Translations under genes and position numbers: made by a program
The notes under the pieces: model-generated
The model's input: the letters and a program-made list of their open reading frames with translations, nothing else
Database searches by the model: none
What the model was told of the DNA's origin: nothing
From: JAUIKM01 sp964445695
Lineage (GTDB): Bacteria; Bacteroidota; Ignavibacteria; Kapaibacteriales; UBA7675
Direction: 5' to 3'
DNA length: 64,000 bases
Assembly: GCA_964445695.1 (NCBI GenBank)
Contig: CAYULF010000003.1
Location: forward strand, 322,825 to 386,824
Shown here: positions 36,891-46,081 of the stretch, in pieces
Layout: each line of letters starts with the position of its first letter
How positions within the stretch are numbered: position 1 is the stretch's first letter

Positions 36891-38210
36891 TTATTTCCAG
36901 TAGCCTTTGCCGCGCAGGTCGACGTAGCCGATGATCGAGGCGGGATCGGTGCTGCGGCGCGAATGGATGGTGGCGAGTCCGTTGCGGAACTCGGCGATGT
37001 AGGGATAGCGAATGTCGAGAACGTGATTGCCGTCTTCGTCGATTATGCCGTAGTTGGAGCCCACACGCACGATGGCGAGACCGTTTTCAAAATTGCCGAC
37101 GTCGTCGTACTGCGGCTCCACGACAACTTTGCCGCGGCGGTCGATGAATCCGTATTTGCCGCCGATGTAGACGGAGGCCCGATCGTTGTAGAAGGAGCCG
37201 CCAAGGCCTTCGGCCAGGCTGAGAACCACCGTGCCGAGTGTGTCGATGTATTCCGTGTTTTCCTGATAAACGGCGGCCAGTCCTTCGCTGTAAGGTTTTG
37301 CGGACATCAGGACTGCGGGTACGATGATATTGCCACTTTTGTCGACAAAGCCGAACATGCCGTTGACCTCAAAACGAGCGCGGCCGTCGCTGAAATTGTC
37401 CAGACGGTCGTAGATAATCGGCACGACGATTTCACCTTTTGCGTTGATCACGCCCCACTGCTCGTTGAGCGCGACGCGGGCAAAACCCTGGCGGAACATA
37501 TCGATTTTGTCGTACTCGATTTTAATGATCGGAGCGCCCTGTTTGTCGATGAATCCCCACTGGCTGCCGCGGCGCACCTTGGCCATACCGTTGCGGAAAA
37601 ACATGCCCTCGTCGTATTCGGCTTCAATAACCATTTTACCGTCAATGTCGACATAGCCGATTTCTTCGCCGACGCGAATCATGGCGCGACCGTCGGCAAA
37701 GGCATCGGCAAACTGATATTCGAGCGGCGTAGTGATGTTGCCGTCTTCGTCGATGTGTCCCCAGTAATTTCCTTTGCGCACGGCGGCCCTGCTCTCGCTG
37801 AACGAGCCGACGTAGTCGTAATGCAGAGGAATGTTGATAGCGCCTTCGCGGCCTACAAAACCGTAGCGCCCGCGGATGGACACTGCGGCAAACTCGCCAT
37901 TGAACGGTTCGGCGGTTGAGAACTTGATTTCGGTCAGAAAATTGCCGTCGGCATCCACATAACCCCACCGGCCCGAGCGCATCACACGACCGACGCCCTG
38001 CACCAGCGGCATTGTCAGATCGTATTGCGGTTCCACTACGACGCGTTGCATGCGGTCGACGTAGCCCCAGAGAGAGTCACGGCGGAACGGCACGATATCT
38101 TCGTCATTGTCGGATTGATCGGCGACGACCGGAAGGCTGGAAAGAGTGGCTGCAACAAGCAGCACGCAGGCGTATCGGGACAATGCAGACGGGATGAGAA
38201 CGGGGATCAA
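36891..38210 (-). CDS. exported WG-repeat protein
   Basis: 439 residues. Signal peptide at about 12-30 (ACVLLVAATLSSLPVVA). Eleven WG-type repeats of about 33-36 residues then fill the protein, each with a (W/Y)G(Y/F)(V/I)D..G core: WGYVDRM, WGYVDADG, YGFVGREG, WGHIDEDG, IGYVDIDG, WGFIDKQG, WGVINAKG, FGFVDKSG, EYIDTLG, YGFIDRRG, YGIIDEDG. Repeat 9 has lost both the aromatic and the Gly. Such repeats form beta-rich binding scaffolds in the envelope. The start is a TTG with AAGGAA upstream, so a later start is possible. It lies downstream of the TPR-LuxR gene on the same strand (about 230 bases). Confidence 0.85.
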   Translation of the reverse strand: MIPVLIPSALSRYACVLLVAATLSSLPVVADQSDNDEDIVPFRRDSLWGYVDRMQRVVVEPQYDLTMPLVQGVGRVMRSGRWGYVDADGNFLTEIKFSTAEPFNGEFAAVSIRGRYGFVGREGAINIPLHYDYVGSFSESRAAVRKGNYWGHIDEDGNITTPLEYQFADAFADGRAMIRVGEEIGYVDIDGKMVIEAEYDEGMFFRNGMAKVRRGSQWGFIDKQGAPIIKIEYDKIDMFRQGFARVALNEQWGVINAKGEIVVPIIYDRLDNFSDGRARFEVNGMFGFVDKSGNIIVPAVLMSAKPYSEGLAAVYQENTEYIDTLGTVVLSLAEGLGGSFYNDRASVYIGGKYGFIDRRGKVVVEPQYDDVGNFENGLAIVRVGSNYGIIDEDGNHVLDIRYPYIAEFRNGLATIHSRRSTDPASIIGYVDLRGKGYWK

Positions 38211-38443
38211 AGAGGAGTTCCTTGGTTTTACCGGTTGACGGTTGTGCTAAGGCTTTGCAGCAGCAATCGATCACATTCCCGTTCAACTGCGACACCGATC
38301 CGGCGCGGGAGGACAGACCGCGGGCGGGCAATAATCACAGCACTATTTCAAATCGGCAACAGCCGGCTTATGGGATTTTCGATTGCGAACTCCCAGACAA
38401 GATGCAAGTCCCGAAAAAGTCACAAAGTGGCGCTGAAAAATTT

Positions 38444-40864
38444 TCAGGCGGCGTTGCCCGACTCGCGGTCGGCTTCGATAACGTTGAGCATCTGCGCCAG
38501 GTCGGCGTCTTTGTCCAGCCCCAGTTGTTTGCGAATGCGCTGGTGATACATCTCGACGCTGCGCACGGACAGGTTGACAATGCGGCTGATTTCGTTGACG
38601 TTGAGCTTGAGTTTTACCAGGGCGGCAACCCGCAGTTCCGTGGCCGAAAGCGCCGGGTATTGTTGTCTCAGCAAGTTGATGAAGTCGTCGTGAACGGAGG
38701 CGTACGAGACTTCTTCGTCGGCGGCTTCGGCGTGGACGCGGCGTAGCTCCTCAAAACTGACCGCCATGGCGTCGACGCGTTCGCGCAGCTGTTCATCCGG
38801 CGTTTCCGACAACTCGGAAATCCATTGCTGCATGGTGTTGAGCAGCTCTTTGCGCCTGAGGAGCGAACTCACTTTGGCCAGCGTCTGTTTCTCCTCACTG
38901 CTTTCCTGGTGCTCGAGGTTTTCGCTGCGCAGGAATTCAATCTCTTGCTCTTTCTCTGATCGCTCGATGTCGTAGAGCACGCGCAAGCTCTTGATGTGTT
39001 CGCGCTGTTCGCTCGAGCGGATCTTGCGTTCGGCGCGATAAAAATTCTTGTGATGCTCGTAGGCTTTGGCGACCTCGCCGTTGCGTTCATAAAAGTCGGC
39101 CAGCGCCTGGTGCACTCGCAGCACGGAGGCGTCGCGTTCCGGTTCGTCGATACCGCCGGCGAACGCCAGCGCTTCGTTAAAACTGCGCAATGCTCCCTGG
39201 ACCTCGCCGCTGATGTCGAGGGCTTCTCCCAGACCGATCAGAGTTTCGAGAATGTCTTCAGCCGGAATTCCCTTCGCATTGCGCTGAATCTCGCGCGCCG
39301 CACTGAAACACTCGATAGCCTGCTCGGGCCGGCCTGATTCGGCCAGTACGGAACCGATTTTGCGCAGACAGCGGGCCTCGCCGCTGCGGTCTTTTGAATC
39401 GCGTCGTTTGCGCAGTCCCTGTTTGTAGAGTTCGAGCGACTGGTTGTTTTCCTTGAGTGCGCGGTAGGCGTCGGCGACGTTTTCGAGCGCGGCGGCAAGA
39501 GCCTGAGCGTCGCCCAGTTCGCGAATAATTTCGAGGCTTTTGCGGTGGTAGTCAAGCGCGGCGCGGTGGTTGTCCAGGTCGGCATAACCGGCTCCGATCT
39601 GCTGCAGGGTTTCAGCCTGACCGCGGTCTTCGCCGATTTCGCGGTCCACCTGCAGTGAGCGATCGAAATACTGGCGCGATCGATCGTGGTCGCCCAGGCG
39701 CGCATACAGGTTGCCGATGTGCGCCAGCAGGCGCGACTCACTGCGCCGGTCCTTGCGTTCGAGCGCTATTTTGAGGGCTTCGCGCGAGTCCTCCATCGAC
39801 TTGACCGTCTCTCCGGCATACCAATGCAGAATAGCCAAATGTTTTAGCGCTATCAGCATGGCGTCGCGGCGGCCGTGCGCGCGCGCCGTCGTAAGCACGC
39901 GGTCGTATGCCTCGTGCGCCTCTGTAAAATCCTTGACGCGTTCGGCCAGCGCTCCCAGGTTAAATCCGGTGGAAATCAGGCCGTCGTTGTCGCGCAGTCG
40001 CTGAAAGGCCGCATGCGCGGCGCGGAATGCTTCCCCGGCCGAATCGTAGCGCTCGGCGCGCAGATAGAGCATGCCTTTGTTGTTCAGTTCGCGGGCCTCG
40101 CCGCGATGATCGCCGATGTTTTTGGAGAGTTTGGTGGCGGTGTCGAAACACTTGGCGGCGCGGCTGAAGTTTTCCACGTGCGTGTAGACAAGCCCCGCAT
40201 TGGACAGTGCACGCGCCTGCATGCGCAGGTTGCCGTCTTCCTTGGCGATGGCAAGTGCGGCGCGGTGAAATTTGATGGATTCATCGAAGCGCTGGAGCGC
40301 CCAGAATACCACGCCGATGTTCGTGAGGGCGCGGCTCTGCCCGCTTTTACTTTCGACTTTGCGAAAGATGCGAATCGCGTCGCGCAAAAACTTCAGGGCT
40401 TCACTCCACTCGCCGAGGCGCTGGCAGACTTCGCCCATTTCGACGCAGGCGTCGACGGAGGAGACTTCATCACCGAGTCCATTAAACCAGACCAGCGATT
40501 TGCGCAGGGCGGCTTCGGACTGTTTGTACTCACCGTTGGCGGCGTAAGCCATGCCGAGCGTGCATTGACACACACCCAGACACTTGATAAACGGATGCAG
40601 GCGTTCGTCCTTGAGCACGGAAGAATTGCTGTATTCGGACGAGTCGCGCGACAATTCCCCCACGCGCGAATCGAACAATTCCTGCGCCTCCTGCAGCAAT
40701 TCGCGACTTCGGATCAATCCCTCGTCGGCTGAGCGATACAATTTTTCGCGGACGGCAGTGGACCGATTGACAAGATCTTCAAGCTTTGTGTGATATGGAT
40801 TGTCGTTGTCGGCCGCAGCTTCGTCGCCCAACAACTCACTGACTTCCCTGACAATATCAGACAT
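38444..40864 (-). CDS. TPR-repeat LuxR-type transcriptional regulator
   Basis: 806 residues without membrane segments. About eleven tetratricopeptide repeats cover residues 75-560 (for example ALTNIGVVFWALQRFDESIKF, ARELNNKGMLYLRAERYDSAG). A charged coiled coil (about 610-690) follows. The C-terminal ~65 residues are a LuxR/GerE helix-turn-helix: LSATELRVAALVKLKLNVNE, ISRIVNLSVRSVEMYHQRIRK. This is the arrangement of large Bacteroidota TPR regulators, where the TPR part senses a partner and the HTH binds DNA. GGGGAACC precedes the ATG. The divergent neighbour is the CAP-domain T9SS cargo gene, a possible target, as is the downstream WG-repeat gene; both are guesses from position. Confidence 0.88.
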   Translation of the reverse strand: MSDIVREVSELLGDEAAADNDNPYHTKLEDLVNRSTAVREKLYRSADEGLIRSRELLQEAQELFDSRVGELSRDSSEYSNSSVLKDERLHPFIKCLGVCQCTLGMAYAANGEYKQSEAALRKSLVWFNGLGDEVSSVDACVEMGEVCQRLGEWSEALKFLRDAIRIFRKVESKSGQSRALTNIGVVFWALQRFDESIKFHRAALAIAKEDGNLRMQARALSNAGLVYTHVENFSRAAKCFDTATKLSKNIGDHRGEARELNNKGMLYLRAERYDSAGEAFRAAHAAFQRLRDNDGLISTGFNLGALAERVKDFTEAHEAYDRVLTTARAHGRRDAMLIALKHLAILHWYAGETVKSMEDSREALKIALERKDRRSESRLLAHIGNLYARLGDHDRSRQYFDRSLQVDREIGEDRGQAETLQQIGAGYADLDNHRAALDYHRKSLEIIRELGDAQALAAALENVADAYRALKENNQSLELYKQGLRKRRDSKDRSGEARCLRKIGSVLAESGRPEQAIECFSAAREIQRNAKGIPAEDILETLIGLGEALDISGEVQGALRSFNEALAFAGGIDEPERDASVLRVHQALADFYERNGEVAKAYEHHKNFYRAERKIRSSEQREHIKSLRVLYDIERSEKEQEIEFLRSENLEHQESSEEKQTLAKVSSLLRRKELLNTMQQWISELSETPDEQLRERVDAMAVSFEELRRVHAEAADEEVSYASVHDDFINLLRQQYPALSATELRVAALVKLKLNVNEISRIVNLSVRSVEMYHQRIRKQLGLDKDADLAQMLNVIEADRESGNAA

Positions 40865-41312
40865 AGTGGTTCCCCGGAAAACAACGGATGCGCGCGCCTT
40901 GCATCCCGACCTGATTCAATGCAGCAGTAATGTATGGAACGGCGACAAATTAAAGGCCGCAGAATCAAAAGCGCAATCGCTTTAATTCCGCGGCCCAAAA
41001 TAGTTAGCCGGTCATTACCGAATTTCGTCGCAGCGACAACTCAGATTTTCGTAATTTTGCAACATTCCGGTAACGTTATTTTCCGGCCTGGTTTTCTGGA
41101 CTTTTGAAAGACGACCTTCAAAGCGTTATCGCCTCTGCGGAGTTGGCGAGCTTTGATTTCAGCGCCTGCATACACGACCTGGACTCTTTCCGACACCCGT
41201 ACCCGCCCCCCGCAGGGATGTCGGACGATTGTATGTGCCCAGATTTTGAACTTCCCGAACGCACGAATACTCGCTCTAACATTTACTGACGAGACACTTT
41301 TCAGGTACCCTT
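40865..41312. other. divergent intergenic region
   Basis: Separates the TPR-LuxR regulator (minus) from the CAP-domain gene (plus) and should hold both promoters. A short open frame (41104-41289) has no supporting features. I see no clear operator. Confidence 0.4.
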
Positions 41313-43301
41313 ATGAACAACTCTCTCCTGCGTTTTTGCCTGCCGGCGGTCGGTTTAGCCGTTGTTGCAGGCCTTTCCATGAACAGTCCGGCGATCAGCG
41401 GACAGGACAACCAGGCCGAGGCGGAGGCCGATTATTCCAGATTGAGACTGGCTCACGAGCTCGACCCTGCCTGGCGTATGGAACAGGATCAGCCGGCCAC
41501 AAACGCCAAAACTGGTTCGGACGAACTGGCCGCTCCGACAAAACAATATTCACACGGCGAGCCGACCGACGACGAGCAATTGATGCTTGAAATGATTAAT
41601 CGCGCCAGGGCCAACCCTTCGGCCGAAGGCGTGCGTCTCGTTGACAACAATGACGGCGGCGTCCAGTTTGCGCTGCAGTTTTTTGAAATCAGCAAAGATC
41701 TTGTTAAGTCGCAGTTTAACACCTATCCGTCGCGTCCGCCGCTGACTTTCCACGCTGCGCTGATGCAGTCGTCGGAGCGCCACTCTTTCGACATGCTGCA
41801 AAACGACTATCAGGGGCACGTCGGTTCCGACAATTCATCGCCGTTCGATCGCATCAATGAGGCTGGTTACACGGGATGGACTCGCGCCGGCGAAAACGTT
41901 TCGGCCTATTCCAACAGTGTGTTTCACGGGCATGCCGGGTTTAACATCGACTGGGGCGCACAGAACCAGATCGACCTGGGACACCGCGGCAACATCATGA
42001 ATTTTGAGGACGGCATTTACACGGACATCGGCATCAGCATTGAACCGGACAACAACCCGTCGACGCAGATCGGTCCTCTGGTCATCACGCAGAACTTCGG
42101 TTTTCGCGGCAGCTACTACGTTACCGGCGTGGTGTACAACGACCTGAATGAGAATGAATTCTACGATCCGGGCGAAGGGCTGGCCGGTGTGCAGGTCATG
42201 CCAGACGGCGGCGACTTTTTTGCTGTGACCTCGCAGTCCGGCGGTTATGCCATTCCGGTTCTCAACGCATCGCAGATTACGAGTGTGACGGCTTCGGGCG
42301 GCGACCTGGCCTCGCCGATCACCAAAGATATTACGCTGACAAACAACGAGAGCTATAAACTCGACTTTATCGTCGGCGAAGTCTCGCAGGGCCTGGCCGC
42401 GCCGCTTAACTTGTCACCTGCCGACAATCACAGCGCGCAGACCGCCGAGATCGAATTGAGTTGGGACGCCGTTGACGGCGCCCAAAACTACGAAATTGAA
42501 ATCCGCCAGGACGACGCTGTAAACGGCACGGTTGTGTTCAGCGAAAACGCTCTGACGGAAACGTCGGTACGTTATCCGATTCCGCAACTTGACATTCGCT
42601 ATTACTGGCATGTACGCGCCATGGGCGGCGGCATGATCAGCAGCTGGAGCGCTACGCATTCGTTTGAGTTAACGCTGGCCCCACCGATGCCGCCGGTACT
42701 GGTTGGACCGGCAAGCGGCGCAGAGTTTGGCGCAGAGAACATCGTATTTTCCTGGAAGCCTTCGGAAAGCGCCGAGCAATATCGCTTTATTATTGCCGAC
42801 AACGAGATGTTTAACGAGCCTTATGTCCGCACGCAGAACGTGACGGAACAGATTGTGAATGTCAAAGGCGACGGCACCTGGGAATACACGTTTAACCCGA
42901 CGGGATTGTTAACAAAGGACAACGAGTACTGGTGGGCCGTCCACGCGGTTAACGCCGCCGGCGCGGGCGACCGCTCGGATATCCGCGTGTTTGGATTCGA
43001 CCGCAATGTAGCCACGAGTGCAACGTTGAGTGCCGCCATCAGCAGCAGCATCGTTTTGAGTCCCAACCCCGTGAGTGATGTGTTGACACTCAGTCTGGAT
43101 CTGCCTGCGGCGGCTACGGTGAACGTAGCGCTTTACGATGCGCGCGGCAGCCTCGCCGGACCGCAGATCCGCGGCCAACGCCTCGGTGACGGTCCGCAGG
43201 TCTTGAGACTTGAAACGGCGGGACTGACTTCGGGTGTCTATACCTATCGTCTTGAGGTTGATGAACGCGTCGGCTTCGGCACCTTTGTGATTGTGCGGTA
43301 A
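41313..43301 (+). CDS. CAP (SCP/PR-1)-domain protein with FN3 repeats, T9SS cargo
   Basis: 662 residues. Signal peptide about 5-27. Residues about 85-265 form a CAP domain: LMLEMINRARANPSAEGVR, SSERHSFDMLQNDY, RAGENVSAY, and HRGNIMN at about 223-229, with the His/Glu residues of the CAP cavity. A segment (ITGVVYNDLNENEFYDPGEG region, about 270-345) resembles an SdrD-B/carboxypeptidase-regulatory-like domain. Two FN3-like repeats follow (about 355-555). The C-terminus is a T9SS sorting domain (VLSPNPVSDVLTLSLDL, LTSGVYTYRLEVD, FVIVR). The role of bacterial surface CAP proteins is not established; lipid or peptide binding is possible. A perfect terminator follows. Confidence 0.87.
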   Translation: MNNSLLRFCLPAVGLAVVAGLSMNSPAISGQDNQAEAEADYSRLRLAHELDPAWRMEQDQPATNAKTGSDELAAPTKQYSHGEPTDDEQLMLEMINRARANPSAEGVRLVDNNDGGVQFALQFFEISKDLVKSQFNTYPSRPPLTFHAALMQSSERHSFDMLQNDYQGHVGSDNSSPFDRINEAGYTGWTRAGENVSAYSNSVFHGHAGFNIDWGAQNQIDLGHRGNIMNFEDGIYTDIGISIEPDNNPSTQIGPLVITQNFGFRGSYYVTGVVYNDLNENEFYDPGEGLAGVQVMPDGGDFFAVTSQSGGYAIPVLNASQITSVTASGGDLASPITKDITLTNNESYKLDFIVGEVSQGLAAPLNLSPADNHSAQTAEIELSWDAVDGAQNYEIEIRQDDAVNGTVVFSENALTETSVRYPIPQLDIRYYWHVRAMGGGMISSWSATHSFELTLAPPMPPVLVGPASGAEFGAENIVFSWKPSESAEQYRFIIADNEMFNEPYVRTQNVTEQIVNVKGDGTWEYTFNPTGLLTKDNEYWWAVHAVNAAGAGDRSDIRVFGFDRNVATSATLSAAISSSIVLSPNPVSDVLTLSLDLPAAATVNVALYDARGSLAGPQIRGQRLGDGPQVLRLETAGLTSGVYTYRLEVDERVGFGTFVIVR

Positions 43302-43381
43302 ATCTCCAGTCGGGCGAACGCGGGTTAATTCACGGACGCCTGTGCCAGGAGTTTTCAGCAGAATCATTGCTATTGTTTTTG

Positions 43382-43417
43382 ACAGCCGCCGGGCCCTGTG
43401 TCCGGCGGCTGTTGTTT
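43382..43417 (+). terminator. rho-independent terminator
   Basis: Perfect 11-bp stem (ACAGCCGCCGG / CCGGCGGCTGT), 9-nt loop, then TGTTT, downstream of the CAP-domain gene. The T-run is interrupted by one G. Confidence 0.75.
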
Positions 43418-43599
43418 AAAGCCCCACTGCCGTGTTGGTCCGGCCGGACGAACTTGTGTTTATGGCGGCGACACAGAATGTTTGACCAACTTTTGATCCG
43501 CTGAAGCATATTGCACAAATATCGACGGCATTTGCTGCGGCATTTTCCCGTCTCGACACGACCTGAACGAACTATGTGCCAACAAAACCGGGCTGAACA

Positions 43600-44064
43600 A
43601 TGAAAGTATCTCGCACGCTTCCGATCATCATCATCGCCATTTTTACCGTTTTCGCTACGCCACGACTTGAGGCTCAGGATTCCGGTTCCGGACTCGGCAT
43701 CATTATCGGCAATCCCACCGGTGTAAGTTTCAAATCCTGGCTGAGCGGCAATTCCGCACTGGATCTCGCCGCGGCCTGGTCGCTCAACGACGAGCGCCTG
43801 CTTATCCAGGGAAGTTACATCCTGCACGATGTATCGATCTTCAAGGTGAGCAAGGGCAAACTTGCACTGTACTACGGTATCGGCGGAGCGATTGTGTTGA
43901 CGGATGACGTCGGTGTTGCCGCACGCGTCCCGGTGGGCCTGGACTACATGTTCGCCACTGCACCGTTTGACATCTTTGTAGAACTTGCGCCTTCGCTCCT
44001 GCTTGTACCCAAGACGGATTTCCGCATCGGCGCGGCCGTCGGCGTGCGCTTCTGGTTTGACTAA
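43600..44064 (+). CDS. small exported protein, probable beta-barrel or beta-sandwich
   Basis: 154 residues with a signal peptide (residues 5-24: RTLPIIIIAIFTVFATPRLEA). The rest is a chain of Gly-containing amphipathic strands (LGIIIGNPTGVSFKSWL, ALDLAAAWSL, LALYYGIGGAIVLTD, VPVGLDYMFATAPF) with the C-terminal strand RIGAAVGVRFWFD, whose aromatic end suits an outer-membrane barrel. Such small proteins occur widely in Bacteroidota; function unknown. Single-gene unit: a terminator follows and another precedes it. Confidence 0.75.
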   Translation: MKVSRTLPIIIIAIFTVFATPRLEAQDSGSGLGIIIGNPTGVSFKSWLSGNSALDLAAAWSLNDERLLIQGSYILHDVSIFKVSKGKLALYYGIGGAIVLTDDVGVAARVPVGLDYMFATAPFDIFVELAPSLLLVPKTDFRIGAAVGVRFWFD

Positions 44065-44147
44065 ACGCCGGCAAAATTGCGGTAGATACATAGGCGGCCC
44101 GTTCGGGAGTTAAACAGCGCCTTTGTACAATGTGAACGGAATTTCCA

Positions 44148-44179
44148 CCCCGATCCGGGATTCATTGGGTCGGGGTTTT
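44148..44179 (+). terminator. rho-independent terminator
   Basis: Stem CCCCGATCC / GGGTCGGGG (one mismatch) with a 10-nt loop, followed by TTTT. Confidence 0.75.
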
Positions 44180-44201
44180 CCATTTCCGGGAAAATCATAC
44201 A

Positions 44202-44423
44202 TGCACTTATGAGCAAAGCCGCACACGGCCTCCAACAATATGTGTTGCAAATGCAGAAACAGCGCCATTGGGCGGGAATGCAGCGTCAGAACGGCTTGCT
44301 CCGGTCCACACAGCCTTGAATCCCGAAACCGGCATCAACTACGAGTTTACAACTACCTGCCTTGTTGAAGACGTCGGCGGTACAATGGAAGAGAAAATAA
44401 CCGTTGAGATAGCCCAAATTTAA
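44202..44423 (+). pseudogene. possible C-terminal gene remnant
   Basis: A frame without a start codon stays open through the terminator region and ends at a TAA at 44421. Its last 40 or so residues look protein-like (LNPETGINYEFTTTCLVEDV, EEKITVEIAQI). No domain recognised. It could be the decayed end of a secreted beta-rich protein or chance. Confidence 0.2.
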
Positions 44424-45689
44424 CAGCTTGATCTGGCGAAGAGCTATGGCGCCGTAGCTCTTCGTTCAATTAACAAAGTGCACGTCAATTTTCAAATCAT
44501 ATGCGCAATGCAATACAAAACTGGTTAACTTTCACAATTCCCTTGCGTCAAAAGCGGCGACGCACTTTAATACTTCTTCCGCGCAGGTTTTAGATAGTTG
44601 CCTAGGCAACAAACTATTTGCCTTAATCAAGTGCTCTGTAGACGCGGAAGCGATTGCAACATACATTGGCGATCCAGTACAACATCAAGCGCGCGGGCTG
44701 CGCTCGCTCGGCTCGGAATTGCTCCTACTAACTCTCTTGTCCCCTGACCGCTTTGAGCCGCTTACGCGTCTCAGCTTGCCTGACTTTTTTGTTTGTCATT
44801 GGGATTGGAGCCGGTGCTCAGCACAACCCGACGACAGACACATCTGCAATCCGTTTCCAACCGTTCAGCGGACAAATCGCGACGTTCACCCACGTTCTGC
44901 GCTACGCTCAGTTTTATCAGTGTGGAAATGCGACCAAAGCGTGTTAACCTTGCTTTGACGGCGCGCAGCATGCGGCGCGTTTCATCCGCGAACCTTCACT
45001 CAGAAAATTACTTGCAAAAATTGCAGGGTGGGAGGAGTGTGACTGAACGCGGAGGAATGTCCCGTGGCGGCGGCGGGGTGGTCCCCTGATCAAGGGAAAG
45101 GTACGTCCACAAGGCAACCCCAGCGACCTGCAACCTCCATAACTCCTATTATATCAACCACTTACAAGCACACCAAAACACACACAAGCTTAAATAACAC
45201 TCTGGATTCCTGAACTTTTTTACTGTTTGCTCAACGCTGCCACAAACACGCTGAACGCTACTCTCGAGGCTGTAATCTCAGTAGTTTTGCAGCTGAATGG
45301 ACACTGCCAATTTGCTCGATAATTCCTGGTGTTCTCATTGAATTCCAGTGTTAACATCTGTCGCTGTCAACTGCCGCTCGGTTACCGGACCAGTGCTCCA
45401 TGCTATTGTCTTTGATGCACAGGCTGCAACTATGAATATCCAAGTGCAAATCCACTTTTATTGGCGCTCAACAATACCTGCCGGAATGTTTGAAGTGCGA
45501 CGGTGTATTTGACTCTGTCAATTTTGGTGCTCTGTCTTGCGGTACTGTTGCTGGATACGTCGTACTGCAACGCCTGGACGGCGCTCCTCACCAGATGACT
45601 TTTAACTCTTTAACAAAAATACGTACCTCTCCCCCGCCTACAGCGCGCAGCGCGGGGATTCTAGCTCAGTGGTTAACAAAAACGGCATT
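44424..45689. other. long gene-poor region
   Basis: About 1.3 kb without a convincing gene. Items seen: a perfect palindrome GTTGCCTAGGCAAC (44597-44610), a partial copy of the dispersed repeat (44740-44946, separate entry), a run of pyrimidine-rich DNA (45110-45220), and at 45654-45677 a stretch that looks like the first 24 bases of a tRNA (acceptor 5' strand plus D-arm) with no remaining tRNA behind it. The region resembles a graveyard of insertions between two transcription units. Confidence 0.4.
44740..44946 (+). repeat. dispersed repeat, partial copy C
   Basis: Contains the core TTTTGTTTGTC (44787-44797) and a reading frame with a signal-peptide-like start (LTFLFVIGIGAGAQ) followed by FQPFSG and HVLRYAQFYQCG, which parallel FPFSG and HELSYAQFIQQG in copy B. 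This copy has the cleanest frame, so it may be closest to the ancestral coding sequence. It lacks the GGTGG-rich 3' half. Confidence 0.5.
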
Positions 45690-45711
45690 AAAAAGGCCGG
45701 TGAAAACGGCC
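45690..45711 (-). terminator. weak terminator after the small membrane protein gene
   Basis: On the minus strand GGCCG-7 nt-CGGCC is followed by TTTTT. Confidence 0.5.
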
Positions 45712-45737
45712 GCCTCTGAGGAAAAACAAGGCAGGTT

Positions 45738-45923
45738 TTAAACCTGGGCGTCGACGGGACGGTTGCGACGCTGGTACGAGAAACGCGTGAGCAGGATGAT
45801 ACCGCCGACGTTAACGCAGACAGCAATAAAGATGGGGTTGAACCAGATGATCGACATCACCAGCATCGCCGCAAAAACCGTGATGGCGACTGCCAGAAAA
45901 CGATGGTACTGAGTCTTGGTCAT
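45738..45923 (-). CDS. small two-span membrane protein
   Basis: 61 residues. Two hydrophobic helices (residues about 9-27, AVAITVFAAMLVMSIIWF, and 30-48, IFIAVCVNVGGIILLTRF) are joined by an Asn-Pro turn, with a basic C-terminus (YQRRNRP). A strong GGAGG lies 7 bases before the ATG, which makes translation likely despite the size. No family recognised. It lies between two minus-strand terminators, so it is probably its own transcript downstream of the TonB receptor gene. Confidence 0.65.
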   Translation of the reverse strand: MTKTQYHRFLAVAITVFAAMLVMSIIWFNPIFIAVCVNVGGIILLTRFSYQRRNRPVDAQV

Positions 45924-46012
45924 AGATGCCTCCGATCCCGCAATGCAAGGCCCGCTTCAAAGAGTTGCGCGCAATGACGCAGCACGTGCCGCCAGAGTGC
46001 CTCCGCTGAAAG

Positions 46013-46048
46013 AAAAAAGCGCCCTCCCCGCCTTGGGAAGAGCGCTTT
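46013..46048 (-). terminator. rho-independent terminator for the TonB receptor gene
   Basis: On the minus strand a long stem (AAAGCGCTCTTCCC paired with GGGGAGGGCGCTTT, two mismatches) with a 5-nt loop ends in TTTTTT. Confidence 0.8.
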
Positions 46049-46081
46049 GAGCAATCAAAACCGATTGGTCGTGCAGATGAA

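Noticed and set aside
45654..45730. Possible tRNA gene
   Set aside because: Only acceptor/D-arm-like bases are present; no anticodon arm, no GTTCRA T-loop and no 3' acceptor complement.
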